From: Pseudomonas sp. MM223
GTDB taxonomy: Bacteria; Pseudomonadota; Gammaproteobacteria; Pseudomonadales; Pseudomonadaceae
Assembly: GCA_947090765.1 (NCBI GenBank)
Contig: OX352322.1
Coordinates: forward strand, 3,579,501-3,643,500
Length of the DNA stretch: 64,000 bases
Direction: 5' to 3'
The translations under genes and the position numbers were made by a program. The notes beneath the pieces are model-generated. The model saw nothing but the letters and a program-made list of their open reading frames with translations, searched no databases and was not told the DNA's origin. Numbering within the stretch: position 1 is the first letter of the stretch; every line of letters begins with the position of its first letter. Positions 27,148 through 36,452 of the stretch are shown here, piece by piece.

Positions 27148-29625
27148 ATGATGTCTAGAACACCGCTTTTCGCCCTCCCCCTGGCCTGCCTGCTCTCCCC
27201 GCTGGCCAACGCTGCCCCAACCTCCGAAGACCAACGCCTGGATACCGTCACGGTGATCTCCACCGGCCTGCGAGGCAACCAGCGCACCGTCGCCGACAGC
27301 CCGGCGCCAATCGACGTGATCAGCAGCGATCAACTATTGCGTACCGGCCGCGCCGAGCTGTCCGAGGCCATTTCCAAACTGCTGCCCTCGTTCAACTTCG
27401 GCACCAACATCGCCGGCTTCCAGTCTGGCGTGCGGCCGCTGAGCAACCGCAGCCTGGGCCCGGCCTACACCCTGGTGCTGGTCAATGGCAAACGCCGCCA
27501 CAACAGCGCCGTGCCGGCCAGCGGCTCGACCGATAACAGCGGTGCCAACGCCGTGGATATCGACATGATCCCGGTCAGCGCGGTGTCGCACATCGAGGTC
27601 CTGAAAGACAGCGCCGCCGCCCAGTACGGCTCGGATGCGGTCGCCGGGGTGATCAACATCATCCTCAAGAGCGCCAGCAGCGGCGGCCATTACGAAAGCA
27701 GCTACGGCCAGTTGTACAGCGGCCAGGGCGAAACCATCAAATTGGCTGGCGACCAGGGCTTCAGCCTGGGTGACGGTGGTTTCCTGCACCTGTCCGGGGA
27801 GGCACGCAAGCGCGGTAGCGCCAACTGGATCGACAAGGCCGCCCCCGATTACCGCGCCTACTTCGAAGACGACCGCCAGGCCGCCTGGGACCACCGGGCA
27901 GTGAAGAACGGCGACCCCGACCTGCGCGCCTTCAACCTCGGCTACAACGCCGAGTTGCCGATCAACGACGCCCTCAAGCTGTATTCGTTCGCCACCTACG
28001 CCGAACGCAAGCTGGAGGCCTTCAACAACTACCGGCTGCCCAACAGCAACGCATCGATCCCGGAACTGTTCCCTGATGGCTATTTCCCGCTCAACAACAT
28101 CAAGGACACCGACTACCAGTGGCTGCTCGGCGCCAAGGGCGCAGCGGGAGCCTGGGACTGGGACCTGTCCACCACCTACGGGCGCAACAAGAACCAACAG
28201 TCCAGCGACCTCACCATCAACCCCACCTACGGCCCTGCCTCGCCGACCTCGTTCGATGACCTGGCCACCTTGCAGTTCGACCAGTGGGTGAACAACCTGG
28301 ACATCACCCGCGCCTTCGACGGGCTGTTTGGCCTGGCCGTGCCGACCCGCGTCTCGGCAGGCCTGGAGCACCGCTGGGAGCGCTTCCAGACCTTCGCCGG
28401 CGACCCCATTGCCTACAGCGTCGGCCCCTACACCTACCCGGCTACCCTGGCCGATGGGCGCCCTAACCCGCTCTATGCGCTGGCCAACGGCCAAACTGCC
28501 GTTGGCGCCCAGGCCGCGCTGACCATTCGCCCGGAAGACGAGGCCGATGTGAAGCGCAACAACTACGCCGCCTACATCGACCTGGGCCTGGACCTGACCC
28601 CGCGCTGGTACCTGGGCGCCGCCGCGCGCGTCGAGCACTACGACGACGACTCGGGCAACACCGCCAGCTTCAAGCTCAATTCACGCTATGAACTGAGCGA
28701 AACCGTGGCGGTACGCGGCACCTTGGGCAGCGGTTTCCGTGCACCGTCGCTGACACAGAGCGGCTATACGGTCAGCGACAACCGCACCGCGCTGGATGCC
28801 GACGGCAATGTAGTGCCGGCCCTGCGCCGCACCGTGGCGCCCGGCAGTGCTGCCGCGCTGGCATTCGGTGGTGACAAGCTCGACCCGGAGAAGTCGCGCA
28901 ACGCCGGCCTTGGCCTGACCTGGCAGCCGGCGCGCCGGACCAGCGTCACCCTGGACACCTACCTGATCGACATCGACGACCGTATTCTGCTGACCGAAAA
29001 CCTCTACGACCGGCAGAACGGTGCCGGTGCCATTGGCGACATTCTCGAATCGTTGGGCCTGGCGCGCACCACCTGGATCAACTACTACACCAATGCCTTC
29101 GACACCCGCACCCGTGGCCTTGACCTGGTGGGTGACCACACCAGCGAGTTCGGTGCCTGGGGCGATGTGCGCTGGACCTTGGGCTTCAACTGGAACAAGA
29201 CCACCGTGCGCGGCACCCGAGGCACGCCCGCAGCGCTGGCCGCTGCCGGTATCGACGTGGTCGGCCATGGCCGCGAAGGCGACCTGGTAGCGGCCTCGCC
29301 TAAAACCAAATGGGTACTGGGCAGCCAGTGGTTGCTGGGTAACTTCACCGGCACCTTGCAGACCACCCGCTACGGCAAGGTCGAAACCTGGCAGCAGAAC
29401 CAGGCCCAGGACCGCACCTTCGGCGCCAAGTGGATCACCGACCTGGACCTGTCGTACCTGCTGTTCGACAGCCTCACGGTCAGCCTGGGCGGCACCAATA
29501 TCTTCAATGTGCGGCCAGACAAGAACGGCGTGTACAACGCCAACGGCAACCAGGCGGCGTACGGCAACCCGCCGTTCCACCCGGGTGGCGGCTATTGGTA
29601 CACCAAGCTGGCCTACGACTTCTGA
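27148..29625 (+). CDS. TonB-dependent outer-membrane receptor
   Basis: An 825-residue TonB-dependent receptor with a signal peptide (cleavage after PLANA), a plug domain (VTVISTGLRGNQRTVAD as TonB-box-side region, SDAVAGVINIILKSAS) and a long beta-barrel ending GGGYWYTKLAYDF with the terminal Phe needed for outer-membrane insertion. Following two organosulfur monooxygenases, it may import a sulfur-containing ligand too large for porins, but no ligand can be read from the sequence. Confidence 0.88.
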   Translation: MMSRTPLFALPLACLLSPLANAAPTSEDQRLDTVTVISTGLRGNQRTVADSPAPIDVISSDQLLRTGRAELSEAISKLLPSFNFGTNIAGFQSGVRPLSNRSLGPAYTLVLVNGKRRHNSAVPASGSTDNSGANAVDIDMIPVSAVSHIEVLKDSAAAQYGSDAVAGVINIILKSASSGGHYESSYGQLYSGQGETIKLAGDQGFSLGDGGFLHLSGEARKRGSANWIDKAAPDYRAYFEDDRQAAWDHRAVKNGDPDLRAFNLGYNAELPINDALKLYSFATYAERKLEAFNNYRLPNSNASIPELFPDGYFPLNNIKDTDYQWLLGAKGAAGAWDWDLSTTYGRNKNQQSSDLTINPTYGPASPTSFDDLATLQFDQWVNNLDITRAFDGLFGLAVPTRVSAGLEHRWERFQTFAGDPIAYSVGPYTYPATLADGRPNPLYALANGQTAVGAQAALTIRPEDEADVKRNNYAAYIDLGLDLTPRWYLGAAARVEHYDDDSGNTASFKLNSRYELSETVAVRGTLGSGFRAPSLTQSGYTVSDNRTALDADGNVVPALRRTVAPGSAAALAFGGDKLDPEKSRNAGLGLTWQPARRTSVTLDTYLIDIDDRILLTENLYDRQNGAGAIGDILESLGLARTTWINYYTNAFDTRTRGLDLVGDHTSEFGAWGDVRWTLGFNWNKTTVRGTRGTPAALAAAGIDVVGHGREGDLVAASPKTKWVLGSQWLLGNFTGTLQTTRYGKVETWQQNQAQDRTFGAKWITDLDLSYLLFDSLTVSLGGTNIFNVRPDKNGVYNANGNQAAYGNPPFHPGGGYWYTKLAYDF

Positions 29626-29662
29626 AGCATCTGCACACCTGCCCCGGGCTTGCCGTACGCCT

Positions 29663-29749
29663 CTGTGGGAGCGGGTTCACCCGCGAAGAATCCAACCCGG
29701 TGCATGGCACCGGCAAAGCCGGTGTTCGCGGGTAAACCCGCTCCCATAG
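29663..29749. repeat. REP-type repeat pair
   Basis: Two inverted copies of the GGGAGCGGGTTTACCCGCGAA family (29663-29687 and 29725-29749) flank a shorter CACCGGC/GCCGGTG stem. They lie between the TonB receptor and the cobalamin riboswitch. Confidence 0.65.
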
Positions 29750-29815
29750 GTGTGCGTTGCACCTTCGGTACTTGGCAATTGACGCAAAGCCCGCCCCATG
29801 GTCTCCTTATGCCTC

Positions 29816-30017
29816 ACGTTCAGGTGCCCCCACAGGGGGTGAAACGGGAAACCGGTGCGTCCCAGGCCCTCCAGCAGGGCCGGACAAGACCGGTGCTGCC
29901 CCCGCAACGGTAAGCGAGTGAAGTGTCTGTACCACTGTGCCTTGTAGTCCGGCATGGGAAGGTGACGCTTTGCAGGAGCCCTGCTCCTCCTCGCAAGCCC
30001 GGAGACCGGCCTGGCGT
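29816..30017 (+). promoter_or_regulatory. Cobalamin riboswitch
   Basis: The region shows the conserved blocks of the AdoCbl riboswitch in order: an AGGTGCCCC start, GGGAAACCGGTGC, a GCTGCCCCCGCAACGGTAAG core, and the B12 box AAGCCCGGAGACCGGCCTG at about 29995-30014. It lies about 100 nt before cbtB and would lower expression of cbtB-cbtA-cobE-cobM when cobalamin is plentiful. Confidence 0.92.
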
Positions 30018-30122
30018 TCATGAACACCCCGCGGTGGGCGGGCGCTGTTGCATTCCCCTGGGCGGTCACGCATCGGGGATGCCGCGCTTGCCCGTTGCCC
30101 ACAAAAAGCAGAGGAACGCGTC

Positions 30123-30311
30123 ATGCCCGTCACCAGCACCAAGCAACACAGCCTTGCCACCCCCGTCACCCTCAGCCAGCGCGTCGTCATCGCCGTCGGT
30201 GCCAGCCTGCTGGGCCTGTGCCTGGTGTATTTCGCCGGCTTCTCGCACATCGAGGCCGTGCACAACGCCGCCCACGACACCCGCCACAGCGCCGCCTTCC
30301 CCTGCCACTGA
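30123..30311 (+). CDS. cbtB: CbtB, cobalt transporter small subunit
   Basis: A 62-residue single-span membrane protein. One hydrophobic helix (about residues 20-42, VVIAVGASLLGLCLVYFAGF) is followed by a His-rich tail (HNAAHDTRHSAAFPCH) that is the CbtB metal-binding signature. It lies under the cobalamin riboswitch and 9 nt before cbtA, together forming the predicted cobalt uptake system. Confidence 0.9.
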   Translation: MPVTSTKQHSLATPVTLSQRVVIAVGASLLGLCLVYFAGFSHIEAVHNAAHDTRHSAAFPCH

Positions 30312-30320
30312 GTACGCCTG

Positions 30321-31007
30321 ATGATTACGCGCATTGCCCGTACTGCGGGCTTCAGCGGGCTGCTTGCGGCCCTGCTGCTGACCCTGCTGCAAAGTTTCTG
30401 GGTTGCCCCGCTGATTCTTGAGGCGGAAACCTACGAATCCTCGGCCCCGGCCGCACAGCACGAACATGGTGGCGAAGTGGCCGCCCATGAGCACAGTGCC
30501 GAAGCCTGGTCACCGGAAGACGGCTGGCAACGGGTGCTGTCTACCACCGGTGGCAACCTGGTTGTCGCGGTCGGCTTCGCCCTGATCCTCGCCGCCCTGT
30601 ACAGCCTGCGCGCACCGCAGCGTGCCGGCACCGGCGCGCTGTGGGGCCTGGCCGGTTTCGCCGTGTTCTGCCTGGCCCCGACCTTGGGGCTGCCACCCGA
30701 ACTGCCCGGCACTGCTGCCGCCGACCTGGGCCAACGCCAGGCTTGGTGGATTGGCACGGCCAGCGCCACCGCCCTTGGCCTGGCCTTGCTGGTATTCGCC
30801 CGCCACTGGTTGCTGAAGGCACTGGGTGCCGTGCTGCTGGTAATCCCCCATGTCATCGGCGCGCCACAGCCAGAAGTACATGAAAGCCTGGCCCCCGAAG
30901 CGCTGGAGACCCAGTTCAAAGTGGCCTCCTGGCTGACCAATGCTGCCTTCTGGGTGGCCTTGGGCCTGCTCAGTGCGTGGCTGTTCCGCCGCTCCAGCCA
31001 GGCCTGA
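30321..31007 (+). CDS. cbtA: CbtA, cobalt transporter membrane subunit
   Basis: A 228-residue inner-membrane protein with about five hydrophobic segments and a His-rich loop after the first (AAQHEHGGEVAAHEHSAEAW), the layout of CbtA. It works with CbtB in B12-regulated cobalt uptake. Its stop overlaps the cobE start by one base (TGATG). Confidence 0.9.
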   Translation: MITRIARTAGFSGLLAALLLTLLQSFWVAPLILEAETYESSAPAAQHEHGGEVAAHEHSAEAWSPEDGWQRVLSTTGGNLVVAVGFALILAALYSLRAPQRAGTGALWGLAGFAVFCLAPTLGLPPELPGTAAADLGQRQAWWIGTASATALGLALLVFARHWLLKALGAVLLVIPHVIGAPQPEVHESLAPEALETQFKVASWLTNAAFWVALGLLSAWLFRRSSQA

Positions 31008-31393
31008 TGCCGGCTTTCTACGCCGGCTTCGGCTGCCGTCGGGGTTGTCCGGCGGACACCCTGCAAACCCTGCTACACCAAGCCCTGGCTAGCCAGGGCC
31101 TGGCGCTTGCCGACCTGCGCGGCATTGCCAGCATCAGCCTCAAGGCCGACGAAGCTGGCTTGCAGCAACTGGCCGAACGCCTTGGCTTGCCCTTGGTGCT
31201 GTACCATAGCGCACAACTGCAAGCCTTTGAGCCGCTGCTCAGCCACCGCTCAGCCACAGCCCATGCCCACAGTGGCTGCTGGGGCGTGGCCGAAAGTGCG
31301 GCACTGGCCCTGGCCAGCCAGCAGCTGGGAACGGCAAGGTTGCTGCTACCCCGCGAGGTACTGGGCCCGGCAACCCTCGCCCTGGCCTGCTGA
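31007..31393 (+). CDS. cobE: CobE / CbiG C-terminal-type cobalamin biosynthesis protein
   Basis: A 128-residue protein matching the CobE/CbiG_C fold: FYAGFGCRRGCP at the N-terminus, ISLKADEAGLQQLAERLGLPL in the middle and GVAESAALALA near residue 96. CobE is required in the aerobic corrin pathway, where it supports the ring-contraction stage; its exact reaction is less well defined. It is coupled to cbtA and followed by cobM. Confidence 0.85.
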   Translation: MPAFYAGFGCRRGCPADTLQTLLHQALASQGLALADLRGIASISLKADEAGLQQLAERLGLPLVLYHSAQLQAFEPLLSHRSATAHAHSGCWGVAESAALALASQQLGTARLLLPREVLGPATLALAC

Positions 31394-31426
31394 ACATTTC
31401 GCTTTTATATCCTGCAAGGACTTTCC

Positions 31427-32179
31427 ATGACGGTGTACTTCATCGGTGCCGGCCCCGGCGACCCGGAACTGATCACGGTCAAGGGCCAACGGCTGATCCG
31501 CCAGTGCCCGGTGATCATCTATGCCGGCTCACTGGTACCTGCTGCCGTGCTTGAAGGCCACCAGGCCGAGACCGTGATCAACAGTGCCGAGCTGCACCTG
31601 GAACAGATCATCGCCGCCATGCGCAGCGCACACGAACAAGGCCAGGATGTGGCGCGGGTACACAGCGGCGACCCCAGCCTGTACGGCGCCATCGGTGAAC
31701 AGATCCGCCACCTGCAGGCACTGGGCATCGATTACCAGATCGTCCCCGGGGTCACCGCCACGGCGGCCAGCGCTGCGCTGCTCGGCTGCGAGCTGACCCT
31801 GCCACAGGTAGCGCAGACGGTGATCCTCACCCGCTATGGCGACAGCTCGCCAATGCCGCCCGGCGAACAACTAGGCGATCTGGCGCGCCATGGCAGTACC
31901 TTGGCCATTCACCTGGGGGTCAAGCACCTCTCGCGGATCGTTGAAGAACTGCTGCCGCACTACGGCGCACACTGCCCGGTGGCGGTGGTACATCGTGCCA
32001 CCTGGCCAGACCAGGACTGGGTGCGCGGCACCCTGGGCGATATCGTCGAACTTGTTGCGGCAAAAGATTTCCGCCGCACGGCGCTGATCCTGGTAGGCCA
32101 TGTGCTCGGGGATACGCCATTCGCCGAGTCGGCCTTGTACCGTGCCGGGCACGCCCACCTGTATCGCCCTGGCGACTGA
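31427..32179 (+). CDS. cobM: Precorrin-4 C11-methyltransferase
   Basis: A 250-residue SAM-dependent uroporphyrin-III methylase-family enzyme. The N-terminal VYFIGAGPGDPELITVKGQR, the P-loop-like HSGDPSLYGAIGEQ near residue 82 and the VPGVTATAASAALLG stretch are diagnostic. CobM methylates C11 of precorrin-4. It is the last gene under the riboswitch, with an RBS AAGGA before the ATG. Confidence 0.92.
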   Translation: MTVYFIGAGPGDPELITVKGQRLIRQCPVIIYAGSLVPAAVLEGHQAETVINSAELHLEQIIAAMRSAHEQGQDVARVHSGDPSLYGAIGEQIRHLQALGIDYQIVPGVTATAASAALLGCELTLPQVAQTVILTRYGDSSPMPPGEQLGDLARHGSTLAIHLGVKHLSRIVEELLPHYGAHCPVAVVHRATWPDQDWVRGTLGDIVELVAAKDFRRTALILVGHVLGDTPFAESALYRAGHAHLYRPGD

Positions 32180-32245
32180 GCATTGCCAGCACTGCCACGG
32201 GCGTAGCAGACTCCAGGTTCCCGCCTGCGAACAGGAGTCACGCCC

Positions 32246-32488
32246 ATGCTGGAATTACGCCCCAATTGCGAGTGCTGCGATACTGACCTGCCGGGCGACA
32301 GCCCCGATGCGCTGATCTGCTCCTTCGAATGCACCTTCTGCCGCGCCTGTGCCGACACTCGCTTGCAGGGCCGCTGCCCGAACTGCGCCGGCCAGCTGGT
32401 AGCCCGCCCGCCACGGGTTGGCCAGGCACTGGCCAATAACCCCGCCTCCACCCAACGCGTGAACAAAGCGCACGCTGCCTGCGCCTGA
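32246..32488 (+). CDS. DUF1272 zinc-ribbon-like protein
   Basis: An 80-residue protein with four Cys pairs: CECC, a CTFCRAC block and CPNC, typical of DUF1272. The spacing suggests zinc binding. Function unknown. It follows cobM by 66 nt and may be read through from that operon. Confidence 0.8.
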   Translation: MLELRPNCECCDTDLPGDSPDALICSFECTFCRACADTRLQGRCPNCAGQLVARPPRVGQALANNPASTQRVNKAHAACA

Positions 32489-32709
32489 GCCCCCCTTCAA
32501 AACAGGCATCGCCGCTTTTTCAGGGTGATGTCTTTCCCGTTACTTGTAGGACTTTTCAACAACAAGTACGCGGATTTTCAACACTTCTATACTCGGCATT
32601 ACCAAACCTCGGGATTGGTCGTATCTTGCAGCGCTTCCGATTAACCCACTTGCAGACGTATTCCTGAGTGATCCAGGAAGCGGACCACATCCCGACAGGA
32701 GTTTTCCAC

Positions 32710-33324
32710 ATGACAACCGTGCTAATCGTCGACGACCACCCCATTGTCCGGCTGTCCTTGCGCCTACTGCTCGAACGTGAACGCTTTCATGTGGTGGGTG
32801 AGGTTGGTAACGGCAGCGAAGTGGCTCAGGTCGCCCGCGAGTTGCGCCCGGACGTGGTCGTGCTCGACATCGGCCTACCCGGCCTGGATGGCATGGAAGT
32901 GATCAAACGCCTGCAGTGCCTGGAACCGATGCCCAAGATCATGGTGCTGACCGGCCAGGCCACCGACCTGTACGTGCGCCGCTGCCTGGATGCCGGCATC
33001 GGCGCATTCGTCACCAAGGAAGAAGACCACGAAGCCCTGCTGTTTGCCCTCAAAGCCTTGGTCAAAGGCTATTCGACCTTCCCGCAAATGTCGGTGAACA
33101 GTAACTCGCTGGAAAGCGAACCGGTGCGCCTGGCCAGCCTGTCGAACCGTGAAATGGAAGTGCTGCGGCGCCTCGCCCGCGGCGAAAACAACAAGAATAT
33201 CGGTACCTGCATGAACCTCAGCGCCAAGACCATCAGCACCTACCGGGGCCGTATCATGGAAAAGCTCAAGACCGAATCGTTGGTCGAAATGGTCGACCTG
33301 GCCAAACGCAACAGCGTCTACTGA
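32710..33324 (+). CDS. EvgA/NarL-type response regulator
   Basis: A 204-residue two-domain regulator: a receiver domain (VLIVDDHPIVR; phospho-acceptor Asp in VVLDIGLPG near residue 53; Lys in FVTKEED) and a LuxR-type HTH (LSNREMEVLRRLARGENNKNIG). The RBS GACAGGAG before 32710 fixes the start. It is 13 nt upstream of the interrupted hybrid kinase, with which it would form an EvgAS/BvgAS-like phosphorelay. Because the kinase is broken, this regulator should now be an orphan. Confidence 0.9.
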   Translation: MTTVLIVDDHPIVRLSLRLLLERERFHVVGEVGNGSEVAQVARELRPDVVVLDIGLPGLDGMEVIKRLQCLEPMPKIMVLTGQATDLYVRRCLDAGIGAFVTKEEDHEALLFALKALVKGYSTFPQMSVNSNSLESEPVRLASLSNREMEVLRRLARGENNKNIGTCMNLSAKTISTYRGRIMEKLKTESLVEMVDLAKRNSVY

Positions 33325-33337
33325 GCGCCCGGCCGCC

Positions 33338-35267
33338 ATGAAGCGCCTGCTGGCGTGCATGCTCCTGGCCATCGGCCTTGCCAGCCCCACCGCACTGCTG
33401 GCCAGCAGCGAACCTCGTCAACTGCTGGCGCGCTCGGTCAGCGCCGCAGCCCCGTTGCAACTGTCCAGCGAGGACCGCGATTGGCTGCAACGGCGTCAAT
33501 ACCTGGTGCTGGGCAGTTCGCGGCCAGACTACCCGCCGTTCGAAATCAACGCCAGCCAACAGGACTATGAAGGCATTAGCGCAGACTATGCGGGCATCAT
33601 CGCCGAGCAGCTGGGCATAAGCGTTGAGGTGCGCCGGTTCGACAGCCGCCACGAAGCCATCGCGGCGTTGCGTGAAGGCAGTATCGACCTGCTGGGCAAG
33701 CTCCAATGCCTTCGAAGCGGCAGACGCCCAGCTTAACCTGAGCACCCCGTATGCCGACGACTTGCCGGTGATCGTCACCCGAGAGGGGGGCAGCCTGAAA
33801 AACACGCCCGACCTTGCCGGCTTGCGCCTGGCCATGGTCGATCACTACCTGCCGGCCAGCGCCGTACGCAACCTGTACCCCAAAGCACAATTAAGCCTGT
33901 ACCGCTCGACCCTGGCCGGGCTGGCCGCCGTCGACCTCGGCGAGGCCGATGCCTACCTGGGCGATGCGATCAGCACCGACTTCACGATTGGCAAGAGTTA
34001 CCAGGGCACCCTGAAAATCGACCATTTCTGCCAGGTGCCGCCAGGGGCGTTTGCCTTTGCCCTGGCCAGTGACAACCCTCGTTTGCATCGCTTGGTCGAC
34101 AAGGCACTGGCCCGCATCAGCGAAAGCGAGCGCCTGAATATCCTGCGCCGCTGGAGCAGTGGCAATACCAGCCTGCTGCTCCAGCGCCACCTCACCGCAC
34201 TGAGCAAAGAAGAAGAAGCCTGGATCACTGCCCATCCCAACATCGACGTATTGGTCAATACCGCGCTGGCGCCACTGACCTTCAACGACGCCGAACACCG
34301 CCCAACCGGCATCACCCTTGACCTGCTTAAACAGATCTCGCTGCGTACCGGGCTGCAGTTCAGGCCTGTCGAAAGCGACTCGGCGCATGCAATGGTCGAG
34401 CGCCTGGCCCGCGGCGATGCACAAATGATCGGTGCCTTGGGTTACGGCTCGGACCGTTCGAAACAACTGCGCTATACCCGCCCCTATCTGGTCAGCCCAC
34501 GCGTACTGATTACCCGCAGCGACAGCACTTACCCCGCACAAGCCAAGGCGCTGGATGGCCAACGCATCGCCGTGGTACGCGGATCGCCGCTGCGGGCGCT
34601 GCTGCAACAACGCTATCCACAGGCGCGGCTGATCGAAGTGGACAACCCGCTCGGCCTCATGGAGGCAGTGGCCGGCGGGGCTGCCGACGTTGCCCTTGGC
34701 AGCCACATCACTGCCGCCTACTACATCAGCCATGTCTTCAAGGGCCGCTTGCGCATCGCCAGCGTGCTGGACGACGACCCGGCCATTGCCGCTTTCGCCG
34801 TGGCCGCGGACCAGCCGCAGCTACAGGCCATCCTCGACAAGGCGCTGCTGAGCATTCCACCCGAAGAGCTGGACCAACTGGTAAACCGCTGGCGCACCAG
34901 CACCTTGGTCAGCGACAGCCCCTGGCGCGACTATCGCACCCTGGCCTTGCAGGTACTGGTTTTGTCGGCCCTGTTGCTGGCAGGCGTGGTGTTCTGGAAC
35001 AGCTACCTGCGCAAGCTGATCAACCAGCGTACCGAGGCCCAGCACGCGCTCCAGGCGCAGTTGGCGTTGAGCCGCGGCCTGCTCGAACAACTGCGCCAGG
35101 CCAAGGACGACGCCGAACAGGCCAGCCAGACCAAAAGCACCTTCCTGGCCACCATGAGCCATGAAATCCGCACCCCGATGAATGCAATAACCCGTGACAT
35201 TCGTAGAAAATATCGCCAGCTGGCTTCTGTAACACAAAAAAGCCCCAGTCAGGGATATGAAACCTGA
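33338..35267 (+). pseudogene. N-terminal fragment of BvgS-like hybrid kinase (frameshift plus insertion)
   Basis: The 5' part encodes a signal peptide (MKRLLACMLLAIGLASP), two tandem periplasmic SBP_bac_3 sensor domains (first about 45-260, second about 290-510), a membrane helix (VLVLSALLLAGVVFWNSY) and the phospho-acceptor H-box MSHEIRTPMNA. Two lesions are visible. First, an extra base near 33699 (GGCAAGCTCC instead of GGCAGCTCC) shifts the frame inside the first sensor domain. Second, at 35185 a mobile element interrupts the H-box, replacing the rest with about 27 element-encoded residues up to the stop at 35267. Joining 33338-35185 to 49715-51137 and removing one base gives exactly 1089 codons plus stop. 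Confidence 0.9.
35175..35211. other. attL of the serine-recombinase element
   Basis: The chromosomal half carries CCGAT (35175-35179) then GAATGC; the element half begins AATAACCCGTG and ends GTAGAAAAT (35203-35211). The crossover dinucleotide is most likely GC at 35184-35185. Confidence 0.85.
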
Positions 35268-35273
35268 ATGGGG
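35235..35273 (-). terminator. Intrinsic terminator facing out of the element
   Basis: On the minus strand AGCCCCATTCAGG pairs with CCTGACTGGGGCT across a short loop and is followed by TTTTTTG. It would stop transcription leaving the element towards the kinase fragment. Confidence 0.7.
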
Positions 35274-35354
35274 CTAAGAGATGTGCATTACATAGGGGGA
35301 ATGCACGAGCTGGATACTCCTAGAACAAGCCCCACAGGTCAAGGATAGAGCACA

Positions 35355-35378
35355 AAAAACCGCCCTTTCGGACGGTTT
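35355..35378 (-). terminator. Second terminator-like hairpin, minus strand
   Basis: An ACCGTCC / GGGCGGT stem with a small loop is followed on the minus strand by GTTTTTTGTG. With the hairpin at 35235 it forms a double barrier at the left end of the element. Confidence 0.55.
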
Positions 35379-35513
35379 GATAACAACGTTAGCTAAATAT
35401 TTAATAACAACAAAAAACACCAGCTAAAAACAGCGTAACATTTAAAACACTAACTGCAAGGCTAAAAAAAATAAAAAGTGGTAGGATAGTTAATATAACA
35501 AACATCAACACCA

Positions 35514-36065
35514 ATGAAAATCAAAACAAGGAACAGCGGCGGGCTTACATTAATCGAGGCCCTTATATGGTTCGCAATTTTTGCAGCAGTTGTAGCGGGA
35601 GTATTTGCACTTTACTCACAATCACGAAATTCTAGCAATGCATCAACAGTTAATAAAGAGCTATCAACAATATTCTCTCAAACGGAACAGCTTTTTGCAT
35701 CAGAAGATACTGCCCAGCTGACATCTGGTGGCAACAGATTAGCCATGAACCTTGGTATCTACCCAAGCAGCCTAAAAACCACCAAGGGCGGCATTAAGGT
35801 TCAAAACGTGTTTGGCGGAGAGGTGACAATTGAAGGGCAAAGTCCAAGCGGATTTTCTATTCAATACACAAACATCCCCAAGGGTGAGGTTTGTGCGAAC
35901 ATCGTGAAATCTCAAAAAGCAGTAGGATGGGATAGTGTCGGAACTGTTAAATACAATGACAGCTACAAAATCTCAGACGTATCTACTTACTGCGGAACCA
36001 ACGGCAGCGGAGTTATTGCGCTGAAATTCAGTAGAGATAACGCAAATGGAGCCACAACACCTTAA
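35514..36065 (+). CDS. Type IVb prepilin (PilS-like)
   Basis: A 183-residue prepilin. A short basic leader is followed by the processing site G-G-L-T-L-I-E-A-L (Glu at +5), then a hydrophobic helix (IWFAIFAAVVAGVFALYS) and a globular domain with two Cys (in GEVCANIV and STYCGTNG) able to form the C-terminal disulfide loop of type IVb pilins. In conjugative plasmids such pilins build thin pili for mating-pair contact. Here no assembly ATPase, platform or peptidase gene accompanies it, so it must rely on host machinery or be incorporated as a minor pilin. A+T-rich codon usage differs from the host. Confidence 0.8.
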   Translation: MKIKTRNSGGLTLIEALIWFAIFAAVVAGVFALYSQSRNSSNASTVNKELSTIFSQTEQLFASEDTAQLTSGGNRLAMNLGIYPSSLKTTKGGIKVQNVFGGEVTIEGQSPSGFSIQYTNIPKGEVCANIVKSQKAVGWDSVGTVKYNDSYKISDVSTYCGTNGSGVIALKFSRDNANGATTP

Positions 36066-36077
36066 AGCTCTTGACCA

Positions 36078-36102
36078 AACCGCCTAACAAGGCGGCTTTT
36101 AT
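36078..36102 (+). terminator. Terminator after the prepilin gene
   Basis: A CCGCC/GGCGG stem with a TAACAA loop is followed by CTTTTATT, 12 nt after the prepilin stop. Confidence 0.7.
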
Positions 36103-36176
36103 TAGACCAAAGTATTATTGCCTTGGGTAAAGAATTATTTTTAGTGTCGTGAAACACCAAAAGCAGGAGGCAAAGG

Positions 36177-36452
36177 ATGCGACAGAAAATTATCGAAATC
36201 CATAGCATTTCATCGGTTCAGGACTGGTATTTCGACTTGGACAATGGAAATGACCCGAACGATTATGAGGGAATTGTCTGCTTGGCGTTAGTCACCACTA
36301 TGGATCTCGACGATGAAGACCATAGGATAGAAAAGAAAATTGTCCCGGTAGAATCACAAGACTTTTATGCTTTTCGAGTCGGAGAGATTTACCAACTAAA
36401 ATGTGAGGCTCTGGTCAGAGGGAATCACATTCGGATGCGCAATCCAAAATGA
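36177..36452 (+). CDS. Hypothetical acidic protein of the element
   Basis: A 91-residue protein with a strong RBS (AGGAGG, 7 nt before the ATG). The composition is acidic (DLDNGNDPNDYEG, TMDLDDEDH) with a short basic tail. Its stop overlaps a following ATG (ATGA). It could be a single-strand-binding or regulatory accessory protein of the replication region, but no domain is recognised. Confidence 0.5.
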   Translation: MRQKIIEIHSISSVQDWYFDLDNGNDPNDYEGIVCLALVTTMDLDDEDHRIEKKIVPVESQDFYAFRVGEIYQLKCEALVRGNHIRMRNPK

